Below, in pieces: positions 34,521-43,659 of a stretch of DNA of 64,000 nucleotides. Source of the stretch: JBBRCX01 sp038204465 (GTDB lineage: Bacteria; Planctomycetota; Phycisphaerae; Tepidisphaerales; Tepidisphaeraceae); the NCBI GenBank assembly GCA_038204465.1, contig JBBRCX010000009.1:1-64000 (forward strand). Direction: 5' to 3'. How positions within the stretch are numbered: position 1 is the first letter of the stretch; every line of letters starts with the position of its first letter. The translations under genes were made by a program, and so were the position numbers. The notes beneath the pieces are model-generated. The model was not told where the DNA came from and did not search any database. It saw only the letters and a program-made list of their open reading frames with translations.

Positions 34521-36239
34521 GTGTCTCGCGGGCGGAAGTTTTTGGACGGCACGCGCAACAAAGTTCTCGTCCTCGCCGGTCAAGCCAGCGCTAACGCTGC
34601 CGCCATCGAAGCTCTCAAGAGTCACTGTGACGTCGTCGAGATCGCCACCATCGATGAGGCGATCGAAGCCCTGCGCCACGAACACTTCAACGCCATCTTC
34701 TCCGACTCAACCGATTTTCTTCCGCTCGAGCGGGCCCTCGTCTCGCAGCAGGCCAACCTCGTCCTGAACACCATCGGCGAAGGTGTCTGCATCGTCGATG
34801 GCGAAGGCCGCTGCAGTTGGATGAACAAGAAGATGCAGGCCTGGCCCGCCCACGTGCACGAAAAGATCCGCAGCACCTGCCAGGAAGCCTTCGATATCTT
34901 CAGCCGCCAGGTCTCTCCCCAGACGTCCGAAACCCCCGCCGGCTTCAGCCGCTCCAAGCGCTACGCCCTCAACATTGAAGAGCAGCAGTTCATGGAGCTC
35001 ATCGCCTCGCCGGTCATCAACCCGGCCGGGCTGGTGGTGCAGGTCGTCGCGGTCGTCTGGGACGCCACCGGCACCCGCCGGCTTCAGCAGAAGATCGATG
35101 CGATCGATCGCGCCGGGCGCGAGCTCGTGCGGCTCGATGGCGAACTGCTCAGCAAGTTGAATGTCGGCCAGCGCCTCAAGCTCCTGGAAGAAAAGATCAT
35201 CAGCTTCACGCGCGACCTGATGCATTTCGATCACTTCGTGATCCGCCTGCTCGACCGGCGAACGCGAAAGCTGGAGATGGTGATCAGCACCGGCCTGCCC
35301 CCCGAGGCCGTCAACATCGACCTCCTCGCCGACACCGAGGGCAACGGCATCAGCGGATACGTCGCCGCCACCGGGCGCTCCTACATTTGCCCGGATGTCG
35401 AGCGCGACCCGCGCTACGTGTCCGGGCTCGAGCAGGCGAAGAGCACCCTCACCGTCCCCCTGACCCTGCATGACAAGGTCATCGGCATCTTCAACATCGA
35501 GAGCCGCCAGTGCGCCGCGTTCAATGAGGATGACCGGCAATTCGCTGAGATCTTCGGCCGCTATGTCGCGATCGCGCTGAACATTCTCGACCTGCTCGTC
35601 ACCGAACGCGTCAGCACCAGCCACAAGGTGGCCGACAACGTCAACAGCGAAGCGGCCGGCCCCCTGAACGACATCGCCTCCGACGCCAACGCCCTGATGG
35701 AGGAGTACATCGGCCACGACGACCTGCGCCACAAACTGCAGCAGATCCTGGACAACATTCAGACCATCCGCAGGAGCCTGCATCAGGCCGCTCAGGGGCC
35801 CAACACCGTGCTCGGCGCCGCTGAAGTGAAGGGTGAGGACGATCCGATCCTCGCCGGCGCTCACATCCTGGTGGCCGACGACGAGCCCAACATCCGCGCG
35901 ACCATCACCGATGTATTGCGGAAGTACAAAGCGGAAGTGACCACCGCTACCAGCGGGAGCGAAGCCATCGGCCTGCTCGAACAGACTGACTTCGACCTCG
36001 TGGTGAGCGACATCAAGATGCCCGACAAGACCGGCTACGACGTCTTCGCCGCCGCCCGCCGAAAGTCGCAGACCATCCCCGTCATCCTCATGACCGGCTT
36101 CGGATATGACCCAAACCACTCCATCGTCCGTGCCAGCCAGGAAGGCCTCCAGGCCGTCCTCTTCAAGCCCTTCAAAGTCGACCAGCTTCTGACCGAAGTG
36201 CGCAAAGCGCTGCAGTCGCAACCGCAAACGGCGCAATAA
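34521..36239 (+). CDS. PAS/GAF/receiver signalling protein without kinase domain
   Basis: About 572 residues from GTG 34521 (TTG 34542 is possible). Residues about 12-70 resemble a worn receiver-like beginning (KVLVLAG, FNAIFSD), about 75-190 a PAS-like sensor, about 225-375 a GAF domain (VIRLLDRRTRKLEMVISTGL, KVIGIFNIES), then a helical stretch about 390-440 that looks like a histidine-kinase dimerisation helix lacking its histidine, and finally a full receiver domain with DDE, phospho-acceptor D497 (VVSDIKMP), LMTG and FKPF. No HATPase domain follows, so the output is probably protein-protein contact or a partner kinase. An orphan regulator downstream of hemC. Confidence 0.85.
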   Translation: MSRGRKFLDGTRNKVLVLAGQASANAAAIEALKSHCDVVEIATIDEAIEALRHEHFNAIFSDSTDFLPLERALVSQQANLVLNTIGEGVCIVDGEGRCSWMNKKMQAWPAHVHEKIRSTCQEAFDIFSRQVSPQTSETPAGFSRSKRYALNIEEQQFMELIASPVINPAGLVVQVVAVVWDATGTRRLQQKIDAIDRAGRELVRLDGELLSKLNVGQRLKLLEEKIISFTRDLMHFDHFVIRLLDRRTRKLEMVISTGLPPEAVNIDLLADTEGNGISGYVAATGRSYICPDVERDPRYVSGLEQAKSTLTVPLTLHDKVIGIFNIESRQCAAFNEDDRQFAEIFGRYVAIALNILDLLVTERVSTSHKVADNVNSEAAGPLNDIASDANALMEEYIGHDDLRHKLQQILDNIQTIRRSLHQAAQGPNTVLGAAEVKGEDDPILAGAHILVADDEPNIRATITDVLRKYKAEVTTATSGSEAIGLLEQTDFDLVVSDIKMPDKTGYDVFAAARRKSQTIPVILMTGFGYDPNHSIVRASQEGLQAVLFKPFKVDQLLTEVRKALQSQPQTAQ

Positions 36240-36250
36240 AGCCGCCGTAG

Positions 36251-36269
36251 CACGGGCGTCCCGCCCGTG
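36251..36269. repeat. REP-like palindrome, left boundary
   Basis: CACGGGCG-TCC-CGCCCGTG is a perfect 8-bp stem with a 3-base loop, starting 11 bases after the stop of the receiver gene. On the minus strand it translates to the HGRDARAT string that is widespread in spurious planctomycete and verrucomicrobial proteins, a sign of a dispersed noncoding repeat family. Confidence 0.75.
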
Positions 36270-36447
36270 TGAGCGACTCGCCCGTGTCAGCAATTCACTC
36301 GTCTGAGCGATTCACTCGTGTGAGCGACTCGCCCGTGTGAGCGACTCGCCTGTGTGAGCGATTCACCCCGTGTGAGCGATTCGCCCGTGTGACCGATTCG
36401 CCCGTGTCAGCGATTCACTCGTGTGAGCGATTCACCCATGTGAGCGA
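36267..36447 (+). repeat. Tandem array of a 17-bp unit, about 10.6 copies
   Basis: Units of consensus GTGTGAGCGATTCRCYC start at 36267, 36284, 36301, 36318, 36335, 36352 (18 bases), 36370, 36387, 36404 and 36421, followed by a partial copy. Copies differ by one to four bases. The unit length is not a multiple of three and each frame shifts, so it is not coding. The first unit is the right arm of the palindrome at 36251-36269. With the flanking sequence it fills most of the 790-base gap 36240-37031. Confidence 0.9.
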
Positions 36448-36486
36448 TGAAGCAGTGGAACGTGACGGAGATGGGAGCGTGCTTCG

Positions 36487-36505
36487 CACAGGCGAGACGC
36501 CTGTG
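36487..36505. repeat. REP-like palindrome, right boundary
   Basis: CACAGGCG-AGA-CGCCTGTG, an 8-bp perfect stem with a 3-base loop, lies 40 bases after the tandem array. It has the same architecture as the palindrome at 36251-36269. Its plus-strand translation TGETPVPR is another common spurious peptide of planctomycete repeats. From here to 37031 I see no gene. Confidence 0.75.
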
Positions 36506-37031
36506 CCACGTTTAGCTAACGTCCCGTTCGGCAAGACGGGGCTGCTCATTCGCGAAGTAAAGAGCCTCGGGGACGGGCGACGGTTGAGCTGTATTCGGTG
36601 GACGTCGGGCTACTGAAAGAGAGCGGGAGCTGCTGAAACATGCCGCGCAGGAAAGGGGCAGTGGATGCGGAAACACGACCAGCCGGCATGCCGTCAATGT
36701 TCACGCTGAACGGCGGCACGTCGCTTGAGGGCGTCAGTCAGAATGATGTATGACGCCGGCCTGACGTGGTTTCCCCCGCGACTGCTGACCCGCAAACAAA
36801 TCTATGTGGCCCGCCGCGATGATCCGCTTTACCGCTCCGTCGGTGACTGCCTTGCTCGGTGCGCGGGCGCTGGTGCTGGCGGTAACGATCAACGATCGAA
36901 AGGGTTGAGCGCACGTTTTGAGCGGAAGTTCTGTCGTATCTCACTGGCGGCGGTGTCCCACTCTTGGTCGATGAACGAAAGTTTGCGCGCACCTTTCCGC
37001 AGATCCGGGCATATATGAGTAGATGGAAGCT

Positions 37032-38429
37032 ATGACGGATTGGAAGCTGCTTAGCCAATACATTCAAACAAGTTCCCAGGAGGCGTTCGCGGCTTTGGTG
37101 CATCGACATTCCGTGTGGGTGTACTCGACGGCTGCGCGGATCGTGCGCGACCGTCACACGGCCGAGGACGTTGCTCAAGCGGTCTTCATCATTCTCGCGA
37201 ACAAAGCCCACACGATATCGGAGCGAACGTCCGTCGCCGGCTGGCTCTTTAACGCGACGCGGTACTCTTCGGCACACGCCCTCCGTGCACAGCGGCGCCG
37301 GACCCGGCACGAAAAGAAGGCCGCCCTCATGAAACGAGAAGTGATCGAACAAACACATGATCCGGCATGGGACGAGGTGGCGCCGTTCCTCGATCAATTC
37401 CTCGCGCGGCTTTCGCCTGAGGATCGCGACCCCATCCTTCTCCGCTTCTTTGAGCGCGCGAGCATGAGTGGAATCAGCCGCGAACTTGGCATCTCCGAGG
37501 ATGCGGCAAAGCGGCGCGTATCCAGGGCAGTGGGCCACCTTCGGAGCATCTTCTTGCGCAGCGGTGTAACGCTCTCCGATACCGCTTTCGGGGCGATGCT
37601 TTTGGCCAATGCCACGCCGGCCCCACCGCTCGCGGGCCTGCCCAATCCCACTCAGATCATGGCCACAATGGCGGCCTTACGGATCGCAAAGGGAGCGTTG
37701 CTTCAAACGCTCATGCCGAAGCTAAAGGTCGCCGCGGTCGCGTTAGTCGCTGTCTCTGGCCTGGCACTCGGCTTACTGTGGTTCTCCCCTCAACAACGGG
37801 CCAGCTTGGCGTCGCTGGGTTTGACCGAGGCGGCCCCGAACAGAGACGCTCCGGTTGCTAAGTCCCCGCAATCCCTTTCGCTGGATGGCGTGCGCCCCGG
37901 TGATGGCATTGGCCTGCTGAGACTGAGAATGACGCGGGCCGAAGCGATCAACACGCTCGGCCCGCCCGAGAAATCAAGTGGAGGCTCGCTTCAGTGGCCC
38001 AGCCGCGGAATCGGGGCCATCTTCACGTCTGAAGCCAACCCACGCGTTGCAACAATCCTCGGCGGCGAGCTTGACCCTTGGAAGTCTTCTGCGGCTCTGA
38101 CGCAGCGGACACCGGAAGGTCTCGGCATCGGTTCAACCGAATCCGAGATTCTGGCGATCTATGGAGCCCCTTCGCGCGCCCTTGATTCGATGGACGCAGG
38201 ACTTCCTGCCTCGAGGTTCCTCAGCTACTGGCAGCGTGGCATCGAGTTTAAGTTGTCGAAAGGTCACGTGGTTTTCCTCAGCATCACGGCGAGAGGAATG
38301 TCTCGAACATCCTACTTCCCTCAACGGCTTCGCCTGCTGTGGGCCGGTGCCGTCGTGCTCATTGTCGCCCTAGCTGCCGTAGCGCTCGCACTTGTGTTGC
38401 GGTGCACATTGGGTGCGGTCGCTGCCTGA
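37032..38429 (+). CDS. ECF-type sigma factor with membrane-anchored C-terminal extension
   Basis: 465 residues from ATG 37032 (ATG 37023 is possible). Residues about 5-165 are region 2 and region 4 of an ECF sigma-70 factor: DRHTAEDVAQAVFIILANKA, SVAGWLFNATRY and MSGISRELGISEDAAKRRVSRAV. A membrane helix (about 232-250) then leads to a soluble domain with two similar halves (GLLRLRMTRAEAINTLGPP and GIGSTESEILAIYGAPSRAL) resembling a BamE/SmpA-like fold, and a final helix lies at the C-terminus. Such long, self-anchored ECF factors are typical of planctomycetes; the extension probably holds the sigma domain at the membrane until a signal arrives. Confidence 0.88.
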   Translation: MTDWKLLSQYIQTSSQEAFAALVHRHSVWVYSTAARIVRDRHTAEDVAQAVFIILANKAHTISERTSVAGWLFNATRYSSAHALRAQRRRTRHEKKAALMKREVIEQTHDPAWDEVAPFLDQFLARLSPEDRDPILLRFFERASMSGISRELGISEDAAKRRVSRAVGHLRSIFLRSGVTLSDTAFGAMLLANATPAPPLAGLPNPTQIMATMAALRIAKGALLQTLMPKLKVAAVALVAVSGLALGLLWFSPQQRASLASLGLTEAAPNRDAPVAKSPQSLSLDGVRPGDGIGLLRLRMTRAEAINTLGPPEKSSGGSLQWPSRGIGAIFTSEANPRVATILGGELDPWKSSAALTQRTPEGLGIGSTESEILAIYGAPSRALDSMDAGLPASRFLSYWQRGIEFKLSKGHVVFLSITARGMSRTSYFPQRLRLLWAGAVVLIVALAAVALALVLRCTLGAVAA

Positions 38430-38474
38430 AAAAAACGAGCCTGCGGGGGGTTCGCATGCTACGGGCGAGTGCTT

Positions 38475-38786
38475 TTAGCGGCCGAACTTGCCGGTAAGGG
38501 CGCGGGCGATGGTTGCGTTGGCATTGGAGGACTGCGGCCGCTCCGTCTCTTCCACCACCTGCGCCGAGAGAAGCTGCGCCGACAGCCGGCGGTTGCCTTC
38601 GACCGCGGGCTTGCCGATCATCTGGGCGATCTGATTCACCTCGGCCTGCTTGGCGACCAACCGACCCTCGAGCTCCTCGAGCTGCGCCTCGATGGCGTGG
38701 TATTCCTTGAGGGCGTTGCTGTAAAGCGACTCACCCTGCTGCAGCCAATCCTGGAAAGATGAACTCACGGGCTGTACCTCCGCCAT
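38475..38786 (-). CDS. Small coiled-coil protein
   Basis: 103 residues from ATG 38786, with GGAG four bases upstream. The centre (about 15-60) is a long heptad helix, LYSNALKEYHAIEAQLEELE, followed by VNQIAQMIGKPAVEGNRRLS. No family recognised, no membrane helix. A similarly short coiled-coil gene occurs at 42.6 kb beside the same polysaccharide cluster. It is the last gene before the O-antigen ligase on the same strand but separated by 140 bases. Confidence 0.6.
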   Translation of the reverse strand: MAEVQPVSSSFQDWLQQGESLYSNALKEYHAIEAQLEELEGRLVAKQAEVNQIAQMIGKPAVEGNRRLSAQLLSAQVVEETERPQSSNANATIARALTGKFGR

Positions 38787-38927
38787 AGTGCTCCAAAACA
38801 TCCTACACCATCTTTGGCGGCTCGCCAGAACTCGACGGTGAAGCGCCCCTCCGGGTGTCATCGGAGCATTCTCCACGCCGCATAACCGGCGACGCCACGC
38901 GGCCCCTCGTCCGATAACCGCGCCGGC

Positions 38928-41249
38928 TCAGCCTCGCTCCGCCTTCAGCGCATCGATGGATTTGCGGATCGCCTGCACCTGCTCAGGCGCGAGCCGCTTC
39001 GGCTCGTCACGCAAAAGCAGGTCGTCGCATTGCAGCGCCTTCTCGTACTGGCGTCGCGCGGCGTCGCGCTTCCCGAAAGTACGCAGCGCGCCGGCGTAAT
39101 CCAGGTGGGTGGAGACGTTGTACGGGTCGAGCGTTAATAGCCGCTCGAAATCGCGATCCACCCGAGCCGCCTCCGGGCTGGGCTGCGCGAGCTCGAGTCT
39201 TGTCCGCAGCCGAAGCGCCTCGGTCGACATCGAATCAGTGGCCACCGCCGCGTCCACGATCTGGCGGGTCTCCTCATACGGAGCGTCCGCCATTCGCGCC
39301 GCCCGCGCCGCCCGAACGAGATAGTCCGCGTTGGTCCCAAGTGCCGAGTGCGCGTCGCGCAGCTTTGCCGCCGCTTCGAAGAACCGGCCGGCCGTCACGT
39401 CGCGGTCCGCATCCGCCGCCAGCGCCTCCGCAACCAGCACCGGGCGGACGAAGCCAACCGCCACGGCCAGCCAGAGCAGGACGCCCGCCGCCAGGCCCAG
39501 CCGAGCCTTGTTGGCGTTGCGCGCTGTTCGCGCTCGATCCTGCTGGCGAATCCCCAGCGCCGACCCTGCGAACAGCGCGAAAGTGAACAACGCGCCCAGC
39601 TCGAACAGCGAAAAATCGATCAGGTTGTGCACCAGGAACATCGCCAGGGCGATGAGGATGGCGTGAAGGACCAGCGGCGCAGGGCGGTCATCCAGCGCCT
39701 GCCGGCGCAACGAGCGAACCACCGCCACGCCCGCCGCCACCACCAGGAGCGCAAACATCACCGCCCGCTTGACCAGCTCCATCAGCGCGTAATCGAATTG
39801 TGCAAAGTCGATGCTTGAGAGGACATTCAACAGCACCGCGCCGGCGGCGATGCTGGCGACGGCCGGCAGTGCCGCGCTCGATTCCCCCGAACCCAGCGCC
39901 TCATACGATGCCGGAAGGCTCGATGCCCGCGCGTTGCCCGATCGCGGCCTGGGCGGCGCGCCCAAGGCCGACGCGAGGATGGGAGCGGGCTCGTGTTTCC
40001 CCTGCGTCACCGTCGCCTCCCACCAGTACCGCAGCATCCACAGCAGCATCAGCGCGCCGCCCATCGCCCCCAGTTCGACGAAAAAGCGGACGATGAAATT
40101 GTGCGGGTCGCGAATCTCTTCAGAAGCGATTGGCAGGCGCACCGAGAGGTAATTTTCCCCGAAGTTCTCCCAACCGACGCCGGTGATCGGGTGCCGTGCG
40201 AACAGCCGCGCCGACGCCACCCAATATCTCCAGCGGAAGCTCAGGCTGTCGTCGAAGAGCCGCCCGTGTTGCAGCCCATAGCCCACGAGGGCGCCCGCGC
40301 CGCAAATCAGGACGGCGATGGTCACGACGTAGAAAGTCCGCGGGAAGCGAATCATCCATCCGCCCACCCGCCAGACCACCGCGAAGAGCACCATCCCCAG
40401 AAACAATGTCGCCGACGCGGCTTTGCTCTGCGCCAGCAGGAGCATCCAGAACATCGCCGGTATGACGAGTATGATCGGAAGGACCCAGCCCCAACTGTCG
40501 CCGTGGGCGCGACGCTGCAAAGCGATTCCAACGGAGATGAGCGTAGTCATCACGATCAGCGCCGCGTAGGTATTGGCGGAAACGCTGAACGCCATCACCT
40601 TGCTGTTCACGACCATGTGCTCGAATCGCCTGGCCGGAAATGATCCCGGCGTCAGCTGCCGTTCCTCCAGGTACTTCGCGCTGTTGCGGCTCCAGTTCGC
40701 CTGAAGATCGGGATAGTCGACCACGCGGTAATAAATCCCCTGCGCAACCAGAATCACCAGCAGCGCAAACGCGAAGGCGGACACGAGGCGCAGGTGCATC
40801 CACGAGCGCACCAGTTGGGACACAGACCAAAGCAGCACCAGCGCCGCGCAGAAGTTGGCGGCCGAGACCGAGGCGGCGAACCTGTCCGACGCCCACAGCG
40901 GGCTGAGAATCAGCCACCCCGCAAGCAGCGCCATCGGAACGTAGCTCCAACTCCGTCGCAGCGCATACCCGGGGTCGATCGCGAGCCGCGTCAGCACCAG
41001 CAGGGCGGGAATACAGCACGCCAGGTCCAGCACCAGGCTGGTCGCGGCGCCGGGCGTGCGCGGCGCTTGCAGCGCCCACCGTTCGAACTGCGGCAGGCGA
41101 ATCGTTTCCAGCATCGTCGCTCGCGCGATCGATGTCGCGATACAGATCCCCAGCGCCAGCCGCGTCAGCATCACCGCGACACCGCTTGCTTCAGCCTTCA
41201 CCCGGCGCGGCGCTCTGGCGGGCCCTGGCTCAACTTTCACGCGGGTCAT
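38928..41249 (-). CDS. O-antigen ligase family protein with TPR tail
   Basis: 773 residues with about twelve to fourteen membrane helices. The large periplasmic loop carries the Wzy_C/WaaL signature HPITGVGWENFGENYL, ending DPHNFIVRFFVELGAMG. After the membrane region, residues about 630-760 are tetratricopeptide-like helices (DAHSALGTNADYLVRAARAA, LDPYNVSTHLDYAGALRTFG). It is expected to polymerise or ligate a lipid-linked polysaccharide. It starts 31 bases after the end of the WecA-like gene on the same strand, so the two are probably one transcript. Confidence 0.85.
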   Translation of the reverse strand: MTRVKVEPGPARAPRRVKAEASGVAVMLTRLALGICIATSIARATMLETIRLPQFERWALQAPRTPGAATSLVLDLACCIPALLVLTRLAIDPGYALRRSWSYVPMALLAGWLILSPLWASDRFAASVSAANFCAALVLLWSVSQLVRSWMHLRLVSAFAFALLVILVAQGIYYRVVDYPDLQANWSRNSAKYLEERQLTPGSFPARRFEHMVVNSKVMAFSVSANTYAALIVMTTLISVGIALQRRAHGDSWGWVLPIILVIPAMFWMLLLAQSKAASATLFLGMVLFAVVWRVGGWMIRFPRTFYVVTIAVLICGAGALVGYGLQHGRLFDDSLSFRWRYWVASARLFARHPITGVGWENFGENYLSVRLPIASEEIRDPHNFIVRFFVELGAMGGALMLLWMLRYWWEATVTQGKHEPAPILASALGAPPRPRSGNARASSLPASYEALGSGESSAALPAVASIAAGAVLLNVLSSIDFAQFDYALMELVKRAVMFALLVVAAGVAVVRSLRRQALDDRPAPLVLHAILIALAMFLVHNLIDFSLFELGALFTFALFAGSALGIRQQDRARTARNANKARLGLAAGVLLWLAVAVGFVRPVLVAEALAADADRDVTAGRFFEAAAKLRDAHSALGTNADYLVRAARAARMADAPYEETRQIVDAAVATDSMSTEALRLRTRLELAQPSPEAARVDRDFERLLTLDPYNVSTHLDYAGALRTFGKRDAARRQYEKALQCDDLLLRDEPKRLAPEQVQAIRKSIDALKAERG

Positions 41250-41280
41250 TCTGCTCTCTCTTCAGCAAACGAAACGCCGC

Positions 41281-42492
41281 TCACGTCGATCGTGCCATCG
41301 GGGCGGCCTCCGGCTGCGCTGTTGGTAGGGGTGGACTCGCCACTTCTTCGGTCCTGGCAAGCGACGTCGCCGCAGGAAGCGGATGCTGCTCAAGCAGCGC
41401 CACCACTCCCAGCACCAGCAGCGTCTGCGCGAAGATCAGCAACGCCACGAATGTCGAAGGCGCATGCGGCAGGATGATCGCCGCGATCGACGTCGCGGCG
41501 GTGATCAGATAGAGGCAGAGCACCGCCGTCCGCCGAGACATCCCGCGCGCCACCAGCCGGTGGCTGAAGTGATTGGTGTCGCCCTTGAAGGGGCTATGCC
41601 CGCGCAGGATGCGGATCGCGCTCACGACAACCAGGTCGTAAAGTGGGACCGCCAGCACGATCAGCGGCGCGAACACCGAATACCATCCGGCGCCCAGCGA
41701 CGTTCCCGGCGTCAAATACGTGGTCCGGATGGTCAACACGCCCAGCAGCAGGCCCACCAGCAGGCTCCCGCTGTCGCCCATGAAGATGCTCGCTGGCGCG
41801 AAGTTGAAACAGAGGAAGCCCAGCAGCGCCCCCAGCAGCAGGGCGAGTGCCGCCGCCACGAACCACTGTTCGATCGATAATGCCGTCACCAGAAACGCGG
41901 TCGTGCACACGGCCGCGATCCCCGCCGAGAGCCCGTCCATGTTGTCCAGGAAGTTGAAAGCATTGGTAATCGCCGTGATCCACAACACCGAGATGCCGAT
42001 CGACAACACGTGGCCCGCGTGAAGCCCCTCGTCCACCGCCGTCAGCGACCACAGCGAGCGAAATCGAATCACCAACGCCGTGATCACCGCCACCTGGATC
42101 GCCAGCTTCAGATACGGTCCCAGCGCCCTTCGATCATCCCACAACCCCAGCAGATGCATCGCCAGCATCGCCGCGATGAGCCCGGCCGCCAGCGGCGTCT
42201 GCTGCCGCACGCCTCCCACGTACGCCGAAAAGTCGCGCGACAACCCCGCCAGCATCCGCGGCGGGTGGGCCGAATCGATCGCCCACGCGCCGATGATCAC
42301 CGCTGCCAGCGGCAAAGCCACCGCGACAAACAGCGCGACGCCACCTCCCAGCGCAATCGGATTGGGATGAATCTTTCGGTGTCCCGGCCGATCGACAAAA
42401 CCGAGGCGCGGCGCCACCCGCCGCATGGAAAATGTGACCAGCCAGGCGAGAAGAAAGCTGAGGACAGCAAGGCTCGCGATAGGAGCGATCAT
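41281..42492 (-). CDS. Undecaprenyl-phosphate sugar-1-phosphate transferase (WecA/TagO/MraY family)
   Basis: 403 residues with about eleven membrane helices. Family motifs: the N-terminal GFVDRPGHRKIHPNPIALGG, NAFNFLDNMDGLSAG and FNFAPASIFMGDSGS with the Mg-binding aspartates, and the HFSHRLVARG histidine motif near the C-terminus. It starts lipid-linked glycan synthesis by transferring a sugar-1-phosphate to undecaprenyl phosphate. The HP-x-x-x-GG and HFSHRL forms fit WecA-like rather than MraY enzymes. It starts just after a strong intrinsic terminator and precedes the O-antigen ligase. Confidence 0.92.
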   Translation of the reverse strand: MIAPIASLAVLSFLLAWLVTFSMRRVAPRLGFVDRPGHRKIHPNPIALGGGVALFVAVALPLAAVIIGAWAIDSAHPPRMLAGLSRDFSAYVGGVRQQTPLAAGLIAAMLAMHLLGLWDDRRALGPYLKLAIQVAVITALVIRFRSLWSLTAVDEGLHAGHVLSIGISVLWITAITNAFNFLDNMDGLSAGIAAVCTTAFLVTALSIEQWFVAAALALLLGALLGFLCFNFAPASIFMGDSGSLLVGLLLGVLTIRTTYLTPGTSLGAGWYSVFAPLIVLAVPLYDLVVVSAIRILRGHSPFKGDTNHFSHRLVARGMSRRTAVLCLYLITAATSIAAIILPHAPSTFVALLIFAQTLLVLGVVALLEQHPLPAATSLARTEEVASPPLPTAQPEAAPMARST

Positions 42493-42516
42493 TCGCGCAA
42501 ACCGCTCTTTGCAGGG

Positions 42517-42545
42517 ATAAACAAAAAGACCCCGGCGGGGTCTTC
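42517..42545 (-). terminator. Rho-independent terminator
   Basis: On the minus strand AGACCCC-GCC-GGGGTCT forms a perfect 7-bp stem with a 3-base loop followed by TTTTTGTTT. It ends the transcript of the small coiled-coil gene at 42581-42763 and separates it from the WecA-like gene. Confidence 0.85.
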
Positions 42546-42580
42546 ATTTCAACTTTCGCAACCTCGGGTCGAAGTGACCA

Positions 42581-42763
42581 TCATGGCAGCTTCGAACGCA
42601 GATACTCAATCTGATCCTTCAGCTCACTCAGCTGCCGGTTCAGCACGCGCTTGTCAGCCGCGGTGTGCGCGTGTTCCACGCGACGGCGAATGTCGCGGGC
42701 CTCCAGTTCCAAACGCTCGATCTCCGCAATGGTTTCCGTTTCCGGGTTGTACACCTGACTCAC
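42581..42763 (-). CDS. Small coiled-coil protein
   Basis: 60 residues starting at GTG 42763, chosen because AGGAGG lies five bases upstream; a TTG 20 codons earlier has none. The sequence is a single heptad-repeat helix, ETETIAEIERLELEARDIRR and onwards to LNRQLSELKDQIEYLRSKLP. No named family. It is followed by a strong terminator, so it ends a transcript that may include the NeuD-like gene 84 bases upstream. Confidence 0.7.
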   Translation of the reverse strand: MSQVYNPETETIAEIERLELEARDIRRRVEHAHTAADKRVLNRQLSELKDQIEYLRSKLP

Positions 42764-42847
42764 GACAGCCTCCTGCGACGGACCTTCAATTATAGAACCG
42801 TGAGCGTCAGACTGCAATTGCAAACTGAAGAAAAGCGCGCCGTCGCA

Positions 42848-43510
42848 TCAGCTTCGGACGGATTCACCCGCCTCAGGCGCCGCAACTTTGATCACCCGCG
42901 CCGGCACCCCCACAACGCTCGCCCCGTCGGGAACGTCCTCAATCACCACCGCCCCAGCCCCAACAGTGGCAAATTCGCCGATCCGGCGGCATTGAATCAC
43001 CCGCGAGCCAAGGCCAATGAAAGCCCCGCGGCCAATGCGGACCCGCCCGGCCAGCGCCACTCCGGGACAAACGTGCGCCCCTTCGCCAATTTCACACTCA
43101 TGCTCCACGATCGCGCCCGTATTGATGATCACCGAGTCGCCGATCCGCGCCTCCGCGGTGATCGCCGCCTGGGCGCCGATCACCACATTTCGTCCGATAT
43201 GGGCGGTTGGCCCGACGCTCGCGGTCGGATGAATCGCGTTCACCAACTCGAATCCATGCTCCGCGAGGATGGCCGCGTAGCGAACCCGTGCCCGGTTGTC
43301 GCCGATGGCAATGATCGCGCCCCCGACGCGCTGCTGCCGCAGTCTCGGGAGCGTGTTCACCGGTCCGATGACCGGCACCCCGCCCACCTCGCGCCCCGCC
43401 AGCGCGCTGTCCGCATCCACAAAGCCGACCGGGTTGTGCTGACCCGCTGCGCGCACGATCTCCAGAACCACCTTGCCGTGCCCACCCGCGCCGACGATGA
43501 CGATGTCCAT
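42848..43510 (-). CDS. NeuD/PglD-like sugar O- or N-acyltransferase
   Basis: 220 residues. An N-terminal Rossmann-like half begins MDIVIVGAGGHGKVVLE; the C-terminal half is a left-handed beta-helix of hexapeptide repeats (VGPTAHIGRNVVIGAQAAIT, VIINTGAIVEHECEIGEGAH with the catalytic His, VRIGRGAFIGLGSRVIQ). This is the NeuD/PglD/PerB layout that acetylates amino sugars for surface glycans. It fits the surrounding polysaccharide genes. The exact sugar is not readable. Confidence 0.9.
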   Translation of the reverse strand: MDIVIVGAGGHGKVVLEIVRAAGQHNPVGFVDADSALAGREVGGVPVIGPVNTLPRLRQQRVGGAIIAIGDNRARVRYAAILAEHGFELVNAIHPTASVGPTAHIGRNVVIGAQAAITAEARIGDSVIINTGAIVEHECEIGEGAHVCPGVALAGRVRIGRGAFIGLGSRVIQCRRIGEFATVGAGAVVIEDVPDGASVVGVPARVIKVAAPEAGESVRS

Positions 43511-43659
43511 TCGCTGCTCCAGCCTTTGACCACGCCACGCTTGTTATCGAACCCGGCGTCGATCCGCCTTGATTCCCATGCCGCTCAAAAGACCGCTGCG
43601 GCGAGGAATCGGCCCGGCGCTGCGCATGCAGTAAGACTTATTTTCGCCCTGCGCACGAA

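Noticed and set aside
36267..36447. CRISPR array
   Set aside because: The 17-bp units are directly adjacent with no spacers, and there are no cas genes.
36389..36616. Open frame across the tandem array containing TGETPVPR
   Set aside because: It is a spurious reading of the repeat and palindrome; the 17-bp unit is not a multiple of three.
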